Below, piece by piece: positions 29,602 through 38,143 of a DNA stretch of 64,000 nucleotides. Each line of letters begins with the position of its first letter. The first letter of the stretch is position 1. Made by a program: the position numbers and the translations under genes. This DNA comes from an uncultured Tateyamaria sp. (GTDB lineage Bacteria; Pseudomonadota; Alphaproteobacteria; Rhodobacterales; Rhodobacteraceae): NCBI RefSeq assembly GCF_947494755.1, contig NZ_CANLVZ010000009.1, forward strand, positions 124,001-188,000, read 5' to 3'. The notes beneath the pieces are model-generated. The model was not told where the DNA came from. It ran no database searches and was given only the letters and a program-made list of their open reading frames with translations.

Positions 29602-30849
29602 TTATTCGGCGGCCAATTCTGTCGAGCTTGGCCGCAAGCCCGCTACCAATGCGGCTGAGGATGGGTCAAAGCTGTTCGCGAGCAGCCAGCCCTGTATCTC
29701 TGCGGGGCTGCATCTTGTGTCGCCAAGCCGCTGTTCAAACTGTGACCCAAGGCCCTCTTCTGCTGGGAAAAAGCGATCAAACAATCTTCTGGCGGTTTTC
29801 GCGTTTACCAATCCAAGTTCTGTATGCATGTAGGCGCGGCCAGGGCGGATCAGGGCCGGGTCAAGTTTTTCTTTGTGGTTTGTCGTCATGATCAACGCCC
29901 GCCCTTCTTGCGCACCGATTCCGTCAATGGCGTTCAGCAAGCCAGAAAAACTGACGCCCGAGCGTTTCTCAGCGCCATCACGCTGAGTGAACACCGCATC
30001 CACATCTTCAATGGCGATCAAGGAGTCCTTTGGTGCAGAGATGAGTGCTTCGCGCAGATCATCATCGGTCATGCAGGGGCGCCCCACATCCAGTGTCGCA
30101 ATATCCAGAGACAACTCAGACGCAAGCGCCCGGATCAGGCTGGATTTGCCAGTACCCGGTGGGCCGTGGAACAAGTAACCTCGCCGCCATGGCACACCTC
30201 GGTCAGCGTACCAGTCACGCGCGGCGTAAAACCAACGCATATCTTCAGCGATCTTCTCGATCCGGTCGTCATCGACAAGAATAGTATCGATTGACCTACG
30301 CGGGATGTCTCCAAGGCTGTCCCAGTAGCCGTCCTTGAGGACATGCAGCCCGGGACCTACGCGGTCCTTTGCTTGCGCAATCTGCCGGCCGGTGGCGATC
30401 CAACCCAACATGGTAGAGACATGCCCAAACAGCACCGTCACATGCAACGTCTCCATTGGACGTGGGTTATGTGACGAACCGACCTTGGATTTTTCGTTAA
30501 TGTTGCGTTCAAGCCGACAGATCTTGCCGTGTCGGACGAACCAGTGTCGTCCGGGGGCAGGTGCATAGCCCTTCGTGCCACTTGCCCATCGACCGTCGGT
30601 CATGCGGACATGTCTGGACCTTGCGAGCACGTTGTTGTGCTCCATCCAAATGCAGAAATGACGATAGGCGGCACTCCGATTGTCCAGTGTCAGGCTGACC
30701 CAGACACGACGCATAACGATGTGGTAAAGTGCGATCAGACTCACACGCAACGTTGCTGCCAGAAGGCCAAAGGCGCCAAGCGCAAGACCGCCAGCGAAGA
30801 AGTCACTTTGCAGCGCATCGTCCAAGACGCTGTTCCACATGTCAGTCAT
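29602..30849 (-). CDS. BCS1-like membrane-anchored AAA+ ATPase
   Basis: 415 residues. One or two N-terminal hydrophobic helices (about residues 19-46) anchor a BCS1-like domain (TDGRWASGTKGYAPAPGRHW). The AAA module has Walker A GYLFHGPPGTGKSSLI, Walker B DSLIAIEDVDAVF, sensor-1 MTTNHKEKLDPALIRPGR and a C-terminal lid (CSPAEIQGWLL). BCS1 relatives translocate or remodel folded proteins at membranes; bacterial ones are also found in defence loci. The ATG overlaps the prfH stop (ATGA), so it is the third gene of an rtcB-prfH-AAA operon. I know of no assigned role for such a partner. Confidence 0.9.
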   Translation of the reverse strand: MTDMWNSVLDDALQSDFFAGGLALGAFGLLAATLRVSLIALYHIVMRRVWVSLTLDNRSAAYRHFCIWMEHNNVLARSRHVRMTDGRWASGTKGYAPAPGRHWFVRHGKICRLERNINEKSKVGSSHNPRPMETLHVTVLFGHVSTMLGWIATGRQIAQAKDRVGPGLHVLKDGYWDSLGDIPRRSIDTILVDDDRIEKIAEDMRWFYAARDWYADRGVPWRRGYLFHGPPGTGKSSLIRALASELSLDIATLDVGRPCMTDDDLREALISAPKDSLIAIEDVDAVFTQRDGAEKRSGVSFSGLLNAIDGIGAQEGRALIMTTNHKEKLDPALIRPGRAYMHTELGLVNAKTARRLFDRFFPAEEGLGSQFEQRLGDTRCSPAEIQGWLLANSFDPSSAALVAGLRPSSTELAAE

Positions 30850-31490
30850 CGTTTGCCCCCTTCCTCATGAAAGGCACGGCCTTTGAAACAGCGAATGGGG
30901 TTTCCGCGTTCGAGCGCGTTGTGAAGCTGGTTTTGACTGCCTCTATCTGCCTCCTGATCAGCGGCGGCTTGCGCACACATCAAGGCTTGGAGCCGCTTTA
31001 GTGCCAAAGCCTTATTGCGATGCTGCGAGCGCATTTCGCGGGCGACTGCGACCAGACCGGTCGGACCATGCGTCGCCCGAACCGCGCTGTCGGTTGTGTT
31101 TTGGTGCTGCCCACCCGGACCGCCAGCGCGGAAACTTTCGAACGTCACCTCATGCCGACCGATTGCCATCGCCTGGTTGGCTTGTTGGACCAGTTCAGAC
31201 ACGCCCACAAACCAATTGATCCGTTTATGATGGGGTCGCAGCGTGCTTTTGGCGCGCCAGCGGATGGTTCCCTGCCAGCGGTCAGCAAACGCACGAGCTT
31301 CGGCACCGTGAAGAAGAATTACCGCTGACTTCAACCCGTGCCTGGCGGGTGTCGCGCTGACATCGAGTTCCAGCCCTGCAAAGTCGGCCTCTTGCTGCAG
31401 ACGCCGCAAAACCCCAACGACAGCCTGATGACATTCGCCGGGGCCGTTACCACTGGTGATCAAAAGACAGATTTCGGTGCTCATGCTCAC
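30846..31490 (-). CDS. prfH: Peptide chain release factor homologue PrfH
   Basis: 214 residues, about the length of PrfH: it lacks the codon-recognition domain of RF1/RF2 but keeps the peptidyl-tRNA hydrolase domain with GGQ (AGGPGGQHQNTTDSAVRATH) and the basic REMRSQHRNKALALKRL tail. PrfH is paired with RtcB2 in bacteria and is proposed to act on ribosomes damaged in the decoding centre, freeing them for religation. GTG at 31490 overlaps the rtcB stop (GTGA); an ATG at 31484 is also possible. Confidence 0.93.
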   Translation of the reverse strand: MSMSTEICLLITSGNGPGECHQAVVGVLRRLQQEADFAGLELDVSATPARHGLKSAVILLHGAEARAFADRWQGTIRWRAKSTLRPHHKRINWFVGVSELVQQANQAMAIGRHEVTFESFRAGGPGGQHQNTTDSAVRATHGPTGLVAVAREMRSQHRNKALALKRLQALMCAQAAADQEADRGSQNQLHNALERGNPIRCFKGRAFHEEGGKR

Positions 31491-32614
31491 GATCTGCCCT
31501 CCGCCCGTTTTTTCTTGAACGTCAGCAACGGGTGGAACGTCGCGACAGGCACCGCAGCCCCGGTTGCCTCAAGGTCGGCAACCACGGTCTGCGACGATTT
31601 GTAGGCCATCGGCGCTTCTTCGATGAGCAGGTCCCGATCTTCGCAAATGATGCGGCCACCAAAGGGCGTACGTTGCATTGCCTCAATATCCGAACGCTTT
31701 GCCCTGACCCGCCCATGCATGGACCCGCGATCATAGCGCCGCCCCGCCCCATGGGCGGTTGATCCCAATGCATTATCGTGGGCCATTGGTTGCAGCAGAT
31801 AACTGGGCGTCGCGCGCGACCCTGCAAGCGGGACCAGTGACGTGTCAGCCTTGGCCGCGCCTTTGCGATGCAACCAACCATCTGTCGCTTTCGTCAGCAG
31901 GTTGTGTGGTGCGTCAACGATCAGGCGCAGATCAGCCCGCAAGGCCTCGGCCGCACGCTGTGCGATGATCTGGCGGTTGAGACGTGCCCAACGCACCGCC
32001 TGATCGTGACCCGTCACATATGCGAGTGCGTCGTCGGACGACATGCCCAAGAAGGCGTCTTCGGGAAGATTGCCAAAAACTGCGCTGCCCAATCCGCGCG
32101 ACCCGGAATGAACCAGCAGATAGATCAAAGATGTGTCCAGACTCGTGTCTGGATCGCAGTCAGCCAGCGTCTGCACCTCGCAGAAGTGATTGCCCCCGCC
32201 GATGGTGCCAAGCGACGTCGCGAACAGATCGACCGGCAAGCCGCTCTGTTCGATGCAGCCGGTATGGTCAGTGTCGTCTGGTTCACCCAGAACACGCATG
32301 CGTCGAAGGGCCTTTGCCAGCTTTAGCTTGCGGGTTGGCAAGTCCAGCTGAAACAACGACATACCGCAGCCAATGTCGTTGCCGATCAGTTGCGGATAGA
32401 TGCGGTCGGCCAGCACCGCGCAGCCCACTGGGCCGTATTTGCCGGGATGTACATCAGGAAAAGCGGCGACACGGCGCACGCCAGCCCAACCCGCAACCTG
32501 TTCGAGTTGCTGCTCTGCGCGACCCTCGACCCAGGTCGCAGATGTATAGAATTTCGTGATGGTGCCACCGCTGGAAACAGCAGGCGTGCGACCATCCAAG
32601 ACAGAATTGCCCAT
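31487..32614 (-). CDS. rtcB: RNA ligase RtcB (RtcB2 type, PrfH-associated)
   Basis: 375 residues, shorter than housekeeping RtcB. GTP/Mn-dependent RNA ligase joining 2',3'-cyclic phosphate or 3'-phosphate ends to 5'-OH. Metal-binding and catalytic blocks are visible: DVHPGKYGPVG, GNDIGCGMS, GTIGGGNHFCEVQ, LLVHSGSRGLG, DAPHNLL, and the guanylylated His in STAHGAGRRYDR. The association with prfH marks it as the rRNA-repair paralogue, not the tRNA-splicing or RtcR-controlled form. First gene of the operon. Confidence 0.95.
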   Translation of the reverse strand: MGNSVLDGRTPAVSSGGTITKFYTSATWVEGRAEQQLEQVAGWAGVRRVAAFPDVHPGKYGPVGCAVLADRIYPQLIGNDIGCGMSLFQLDLPTRKLKLAKALRRMRVLGEPDDTDHTGCIEQSGLPVDLFATSLGTIGGGNHFCEVQTLADCDPDTSLDTSLIYLLVHSGSRGLGSAVFGNLPEDAFLGMSSDDALAYVTGHDQAVRWARLNRQIIAQRAAEALRADLRLIVDAPHNLLTKATDGWLHRKGAAKADTSLVPLAGSRATPSYLLQPMAHDNALGSTAHGAGRRYDRGSMHGRVRAKRSDIEAMQRTPFGGRIICEDRDLLIEEAPMAYKSSQTVVADLEATGAAVPVATFHPLLTFKKKRAEGRS

Positions 32615-32635
32615 GGAGTAGTACCCAATAGTCGT

Positions 32636-32663
32636 AATGTAGATATGCTGACCAAATGGTCAG
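32636..32663 (-). promoter_or_regulatory. Promoter with 16-bp palindromic operator upstream of rtcB
   Basis: CTGACCA-AA-TGGTCAG (32648-32663) is a perfect dyad of the kind bound by TetR or GntR repressors. Read on the minus strand its outer half CTGACC can serve as a -35 element, with TACATT (32636-32641) as -10 at 16-bp spacing, 22 bp before the rtcB start. A repressor would therefore block the promoter. No regulator gene is adjacent. Confidence 0.55.
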
Positions 32664-33024
32664 TGCATAAAATCATGCGAGGCCAGTTAGTGGCGCAAGC
32701 TTTGATCTGCCCTGAAGGGCGATACGATGAATAGTCATGTGGTGCCCTTTCTTGGCTGGGTTACGAGTTGGGTCCTGAAGACTATCGAGATTGCACTGGT
32801 TAGAGACATCTGTTGATTCCAACAAACCAAATTTCCCTAGACGAATTGGATGTTGCATTTCCGTCACGTCAATGTCGCGCCCCACGATGCCGAGGCCAAG
32901 GTCAGCTTAAAGGAACGATGCTGCTTTTGCTCCGACGACAGCAGTGAGTGTGCTTTACCGATGCTCCATTCGCATCGAACTTCGGCCTTTGCCACCCACT
33001 GACGAAAATTCACAATTTTTCATG
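32664..33024. other. Non-coding stretch upstream of the rtcB operon
   Basis: No convincing gene on either strand. Composition is mixed and several short frames have stops. It could hold far-upstream elements of the rtcB promoter. Confidence 0.4.
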
Positions 33025-33309
33025 TCAGTTGGCCCAAAAGCCGTTCGCATTCTCGGGATGCGCCTTGGAGAGGGAGCACCTAAAGAGGGCGAAAGTCCGA
33101 TCCGACGCTGCCATTTGCATCACGACGAGCATCGGTCGGAATGAGTCCTTCGGAGTCACCAGACGAAGCACCGCAAGAGCGAATATGCGGCGCGATTTGC
33201 GATCAACCCGTAAGCCCAGCATCAGGCCCGTGCCGCGGGCAGTATCCGCGACCATTTGTTCGGCAAGCCGATCAAACGCCTCGCTTACGCGCAAAAATGT
33301 GGTTTTCAT
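33025..33309 (-). CDS. Hypothetical protein (94 aa), uncertain
   Basis: The minus frame starts MKTTFLRVSEAFDRLAEQMV and continues GLMLGLRVDRKSRRIFALAV with a mixed alpha/beta look. The ATG overlaps the stop of a 26-codon frame (TGATG). An overlapping plus-strand frame exists but reads like a shadow. No family recognised. The stretch 33310-33810 after it has no further gene except the ribosome-binding region of the next one. Confidence 0.35.
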   Translation of the reverse strand: MKTTFLRVSEAFDRLAEQMVADTARGTGLMLGLRVDRKSRRIFALAVLRLVTPKDSFRPMLVVMQMAASDRTFALFRCSLSKAHPENANGFWAN

Positions 33310-33810
33310 CAATCCAACCTCAGCCTGCCGAATTGGACGCCCCGCCCCGATGTCAAAGGCAACGCAGCGGCCAGTGTCAATCGGGTCATTGTCAGACCAG
33401 TCGAAGGGGGCTTAACCGATATGGGCGCTGTCCATTGGCTCGCGACGTTGGAATGGCGTACAAACGTAGGTTGCCGCGGGGTTTTCTCACGCGCGCTTTG
33501 AGATATTCAACTTCAGGAATTGCGCATGACGTCTACCTTTGTTGGCTGCGCAGCATTCTGAGGTCCTATCTCTGAGGCAGCGCGATCCCTGATCCCACGT
33601 TGCCGAGCGCATCGCAGACAGAAACCACACGGCCAACTGGATTGAGATTTTGTCGAGCGAGATCCCAAGCAACGAAGCTTTGAACCATGCCACGCCGTTG
33701 CATTCAGCATGTCATCAGGCTAACAAAACGTGTCGAGGTCCACAGCGGCTTCGATAATTGATTAAAGATATAGGAGAAAAGCGGCAATTTCCCGTAAGCC
33801 GTGTATTTGT

Positions 33811-35034
33811 ATGAAAAAATTTATAGTTACAGGAACTCAGATGAAGAATAAGGGGTCTCAGGCGATGTTCCTGACGCTCTGCTTCAGCCTCAAAAAGGTA
33901 TTCAAAGACTGTGAAGTCTATGGATTCTCGAACAAATACGATTCACCCGAGAAGTACAGCCTGAAGCTGCTGCCATATGACGACTATACGCGAATTGTAT
34001 TGAACAAGAGATTGAGTATGGTCCCCTTTCTTGTTCCGCTTTTGACTAATTTGGCTGGTATTTGGAAGAAGACCGACAAGTGGAAAGGCAAAATCCCGGA
34101 ATTGGAAAAGGCGCTGCGCGAGGCGGACGCGATCTTTGATGCGAGCGGCTATACTCTGGGGTCCGGCTGGCCCAAAGGCGGCGGAGAGTTGCTTTTGCAG
34201 ACGATACGGCTGGCCAAACGTCACAACAAGAAGATCATCCTGATGCCTCAGAGTTTTGGCCCTTTTGACTGGGAAGGGGACAATACGGCTTTCTTGGAGA
34301 GCGTCAAAAAAGAGCTTGCGTACTGCACCAAGATCTACGCCCGCGAGAAAGAAGGATATGAGTGCCTTTTGTCCTTGGGGCTGACCAATGTGGAATTGTC
34401 GTCGGATATGGTGATCAGAGAAGATCTCTTTCCAACCGCATCCGATATCTACGCCTCGCCTTCAATGGCTTCGGAAGTTGAGTATCCGGCTCCGGGCTCC
34501 GTCGGGTTCATTATCAATGAAAACGTATTTCGGATTGGCGACTCTGATGCGGTTTTCGGCCTTTACGCGAAACTGCTGGACCGACTCACCGACAACGGTG
34601 AGAAAATCTACGTTCTGAACACTTCCACGGCTGATACGCACCTTGTGGAAAAAGTTCTGAACATGATGCGAGACAGAAGCAAGGTGAGCATCATCAACGG
34701 TGAGTACTCCAGCCCCGAGCTCATCGATATCATTGGACGCTTCAAATACGTGGTCGCCTCACGGTACCATTCCGTGGTGTTTGCATACAGGGGTGCCGTT
34801 CCTGCAATCATTCTTGGATGGGCGAGCAAATACCAAGACCTGGCGGAGCATTTCCAACAACAAGACTACGTCTTTGACATTCGGGAACTGGGTGTTGATC
34901 AGCTTCTCAAGCAAGTTGACCACATGGCTGACAACCACGAAGATGAGTCCGAGAAAATCAAGAAATGCCTGGAGAGGGTTCAGGCGACGTCTGTTATCGA
35001 AGACGCCATCGATGCGCTGAACCTGAAGGCCTGA
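33811..35034 (+). CDS. Polysaccharide pyruvyl transferase family protein
   Basis: 407 residues, PF04230-like (WcaK/CsaB type). N-terminal VTGTQMKNKGSQAMFL is the nucleotide-sugar-binding start of the family; a mid-region LREADAIFDASGYTLG, KKIILMPQSFGPF, KIYAREKEG and the C-terminal VASRYHSVVFAYRGAVPAI follow. Transfers pyruvyl ketals to surface polysaccharide sugars or is a relative with an unknown donor. Lower GC and Lys-rich composition than its neighbours suggest horizontal gain. It stands alone on this strand, 600 bp from the next gene. Confidence 0.88.
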   Translation: MKKFIVTGTQMKNKGSQAMFLTLCFSLKKVFKDCEVYGFSNKYDSPEKYSLKLLPYDDYTRIVLNKRLSMVPFLVPLLTNLAGIWKKTDKWKGKIPELEKALREADAIFDASGYTLGSGWPKGGGELLLQTIRLAKRHNKKIILMPQSFGPFDWEGDNTAFLESVKKELAYCTKIYAREKEGYECLLSLGLTNVELSSDMVIREDLFPTASDIYASPSMASEVEYPAPGSVGFIINENVFRIGDSDAVFGLYAKLLDRLTDNGEKIYVLNTSTADTHLVEKVLNMMRDRSKVSIINGEYSSPELIDIIGRFKYVVASRYHSVVFAYRGAVPAIILGWASKYQDLAEHFQQQDYVFDIRELGVDQLLKQVDHMADNHEDESEKIKKCLERVQATSVIEDAIDALNLKA

Positions 35035-35645
35035 TCCGGCGCAAGCAGGCGGGACAAAATGCGGGCGCAGGGCCTTGCGCGCGCATAAATCCACTTCCTG
35101 ACGAACCTCAGCCCCGTCGATGCGCGTCCCCGAACGCATCGATGGAGTTCACGCTATTTCGATCGATGTCGCGCAAACACTGACCCGGTCACCGCAGGAT
35201 CGAAGCTCAAAGCGCGACAACGCGCTGATCAGACCACTTGATTTGCACGGGTCATTCGTACTATAAGAAACGTATTATTTTATATACTTACGATGATTGA
35301 TTTATCTGATGACGACGGCTTTGCACAAAGGTCTGCCAATCCTTAACGGTTACGAAAGTGTCCGCTCGGCGATGCGTATGTGCGCAGCGTTGCCTGGAAC
35401 CACGATTCGTTTCCCCGAGATTTGCGGCATAGACGGGCCGACAACTCATCGTAACGGCGGTTTTTCCGAACGAGGCGCGCGCGGGTTGCGTGCCGGATCT
35501 ATGGCCAGACAACACCATCCGATTGAGCCAAATTTCCGCACTCCGTTTCGGTACGGAGCGCTGAAAACGACTGCGATGACGGCCTTTTGCCATCATGCCT
35601 TTGTACCAATTTCCAGAAACGATTTACCCACCGAGGATTTTTGAG
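35035..35645. other. Non-coding stretch between polysaccharide genes
   Basis: About 610 bp. AT-rich around 35240-35300 (likely promoter zone), otherwise broken frames on both strands. No RNA gene or mobile-element end recognised. Confidence 0.4.
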
Positions 35646-36776
35646 ATGAAAACCTTTGTAAAGAATATGTTATCCGAGAACCAAGTCGATCGGCTGCGCG
35701 ATGCCCGCCTCATGTTTCGGGAATCCAGAGCCGTCCGCATGGCAACCTCGGCACAGACCGGTGGCCTGAGGGTCGCCTCGTCCGCGCGCCCCTTGTCCAC
35801 GGCATACTACGCCTTGCTGTCACGACAGTTTCAGCGCGAGGAACGTGCCGTGCTGGCCGGTTTGGCAAAATACCACGCTGAGCTGCAAGAGGATGACGCG
35901 AACGTCTTTCTGATGCGCCGAAACGTGCATCGGCTTGAAAAGGGCCTGTCGATGCGGCCCCGGCGTCCTGTATTCGCCAAGGACTACATCCTTGAAACGG
36001 TGAACGTATATCGTAAGGTGGTCGATGCCCCCGAGCGCTCCGCCGAGAGTTCCGCGGAGTCGCTTCACTGGGCCTATGATGTGTTGAGCGAGTATTTCAG
36101 AGTCGTCGCCGCTGATCCCGTTCTTGATCACGCTCGCGAAGTCTTCGACAAGTGCCCGACGCCCACAGGCAGCGGCGAGGCCGGCGAGCGTATTCCCTAC
36201 AAGCGCAACCTTGATGAGCATCCCGTGTCATTCGAACAGCTTGAGAAATTGTCGATCAAGCGACGCTCCGTACGGTGGTTCGAGCAAAAGCCCGTGCCTC
36301 GCGACCTGCTGGACAAAGCCTTTGGCATCGCAAGTCTGTCGCCAAGTGCGTGCAACCGCCAACCCTTCAGGTTCATCGTCTTTGATGACCCCGAAATGAT
36401 CGCCACGGCGGCGTCTTTGCCAGGTGGGACCATCGGTTGGAAACACCAGATTCCAGTCATGGTCGCGATTATTGGGTCGCTGGATGCCTTCTACAGCGAA
36501 AAAGACCGGCACGTGATTTACATCGACGGCGCGCTTGCCGCGATGTCGTTCTCATACGCGCTGGAAACCCTCGGGCTGAGTTCGTGCATTTGCAACTGGC
36601 CAGATATCGAGAGCCACGAACGGCGCGCGGAGAAGGTCTTGGGCCTCGAAAGCTACGAACGTCCGGTGATGTTTATGGCCGTAGGCTATCCAGACCCTGA
36701 TGCGACGGTCGCCTATTCCCAAAAACGCCCCCTTGAGGTCATGCGGACGTACAATCCGCCGCTCAACAACGCTTAG
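35646..36776 (+). CDS. Nitroreductase-fold protein of a polysaccharide locus
   Basis: 376 residues. The N-terminal ~190 residues are helical (MKTFVKNMLSENQVDRLRDA; NVHRLEKGLSMRPRRPVF) and unlike simple nitroreductases; the C-terminal half has the FMN-binding fold: IKRRSVRWFEQKPVPRDLL, ASLSPSACNRQPFRFIVF, LSSCICNWPD and VMFMAVGYPD. Such long forms occur in capsule and exopolysaccharide clusters, where their reaction is unknown. ATG at 35646 is chosen as the first in-frame Met before a conserved start. Confidence 0.85.
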   Translation: MKTFVKNMLSENQVDRLRDARLMFRESRAVRMATSAQTGGLRVASSARPLSTAYYALLSRQFQREERAVLAGLAKYHAELQEDDANVFLMRRNVHRLEKGLSMRPRRPVFAKDYILETVNVYRKVVDAPERSAESSAESLHWAYDVLSEYFRVVAADPVLDHAREVFDKCPTPTGSGEAGERIPYKRNLDEHPVSFEQLEKLSIKRRSVRWFEQKPVPRDLLDKAFGIASLSPSACNRQPFRFIVFDDPEMIATAASLPGGTIGWKHQIPVMVAIIGSLDAFYSEKDRHVIYIDGALAAMSFSYALETLGLSSCICNWPDIESHERRAEKVLGLESYERPVMFMAVGYPDPDATVAYSQKRPLEVMRTYNPPLNNA

Positions 36777-36805
36777 TCGCCACAGGAGCATCTGTGTGAC
36801 ATAAC

Positions 36806-36836
36806 GCGCCGCTCCGGTTATCCGGGGCGGCGCTTT
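36806..36836 (+). terminator. Rho-independent terminator-like hairpin
   Basis: GCGCCGCTCCGG, loop TTAT, CCGGGGCGGCGC, then TTT. 12-bp stem with one G-U pair, 30 bp after the nitroreductase-like stop. The short T run makes it moderate. Confidence 0.7.
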
Positions 36837-36982
36837 GCGTTGTGGAGATTGACCAAATGTCGACGGGCGTTAGGGATTTGCGCACACCAGCGATGGAGCC
36901 CAAACACCCCGCTTTGCATCGATTGCATTTCGGGGTCACCCCATCCACCGCATGATTGTTTCTCGAGACCCAGAGCCAGCTG

Positions 36983-37822
36983 TCAGCTGGCGAGATCCTT
37001 AGGCCCGTACCAATGAGACAGCGACTGCCCGCTCAACTCTTCCAGAGCGGCGATTGACGGCGCATAGTAGTCGTTGAGGCGATTTCGCAAATCGTCCGTC
37101 AGCGGCGGATACTTGACCTCGCGCGCGATCACACCCCGTGCGGCCTCGAAAGCAACGGTGTTGCGCAGCGGACGCACCATCGGTTTCATCCACGACAGCC
37201 GCTTGCTCCATACTGCTGGCACGGCCGGCGCGGTTTTGTCCTTGACCTTGTCTGCTCCGTCAGAGGCCAGCGGGTGCGGCGGCAGTTCGAGATGAGCGCG
37301 CAGTTGCGCCATCTGTTTGCTCGGATTGCCTGCGACACCTTCGAAGAACAGGATCAGAAGTTTCTCGCGACCAAAAAGGTTAATGAACGCTTCCAGATCA
37401 GATGCGAAGTGCCCGGAGACCAAAAGCGGGTTCTCACCAGCGATCGACGGTTCCAGATAGGACCCGATATCGGCCCCCACTTCGCCCCGCCTGAACCGCA
37501 TGCAGTAGTTCGAATAGGCCCGCTCGACCGGATTGCGCAGTTGCGCGATGAGCTTGACATGCGGCAGGTGCTGTTTGATCCGGGTCGCCGCGTTGGGCGT
37601 GTAGAGATAGGAATTCGACTTCTCTCCGACAATCCTGCCCTGCCCCGCATCATCGAACTGCGACAGATACCAGTCTACGCCGCGTTCGTAGTTTCGGGAA
37701 AAGAAGTGAAGCTCCGGATCGGGCATATAAACCGCCGGATCCGACTGAAGTTGATTTTGAAGCCAGGTCGAAGCCGACTTTCCGGCTCCGATGATGAGGA
37801 AATCGATATCACTGAGTTTCAT
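36983..37822 (-). CDS. Sulfotransferase
   Basis: 279 residues. PAPS-dependent sulfotransferase: 5'-phosphosulfate loop GAGKSASTWLQNQL, FSRNYERGVDWY, a GEKSNSYLY segment, the 3'-phosphate motif RNPVERAYSNYCMRFR, and LILFFEGVAGNPSKQM. Probably sulfates a surface glycan in line with its polysaccharide neighbours. Convergent with the nitroreductase-like gene. Confidence 0.92.
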   Translation of the reverse strand: MKLSDIDFLIIGAGKSASTWLQNQLQSDPAVYMPDPELHFFSRNYERGVDWYLSQFDDAGQGRIVGEKSNSYLYTPNAATRIKQHLPHVKLIAQLRNPVERAYSNYCMRFRRGEVGADIGSYLEPSIAGENPLLVSGHFASDLEAFINLFGREKLLILFFEGVAGNPSKQMAQLRAHLELPPHPLASDGADKVKDKTAPAVPAVWSKRLSWMKPMVRPLRNTVAFEAARGVIAREVKYPPLTDDLRNRLNDYYAPSIAALEELSGQSLSHWYGPKDLAS

Positions 37823-38143
37823 GTGTTAAAATCATCTGTAGTTGCTGTGCTGAAAAATAGTCTGAAACGAGATTCATGATCGCGCGTTGCGCTGTAATAT
37901 TGCCAATTCGGTTGTCGGCATCGACGCGGCCATCATGTGCGGCAATGCGTTCTTGTCTATAAATGGATGCTTCTGACGTCGCCCGAAGCGTTTGAAATTA
38001 AATAGGTTCTGGGCGTCACATCCCAGATGAAAACACAGAACACCTTACAGACCTGCGGGCTTTTAGACAAGATCGTTCTTGCACGATGCTCCAGGGTGTA
38101 GCCGAGTGTTGATCACCATCCCGGATGTGCAGGGTCGGGATGG
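37823..38143. other. Intergenic region between sulfotransferase and flippase
   Basis: About 320 bp holding the sulfotransferase promoter and the 3' end region of the flippase gene. No gene or clear terminator seen. Confidence 0.4.

Noticed and set aside
35288-35596. Minus-strand frame of 102 codons
   Set aside because: Arg/Ser-rich with no domain; looks like chance coding in a decayed stretch.
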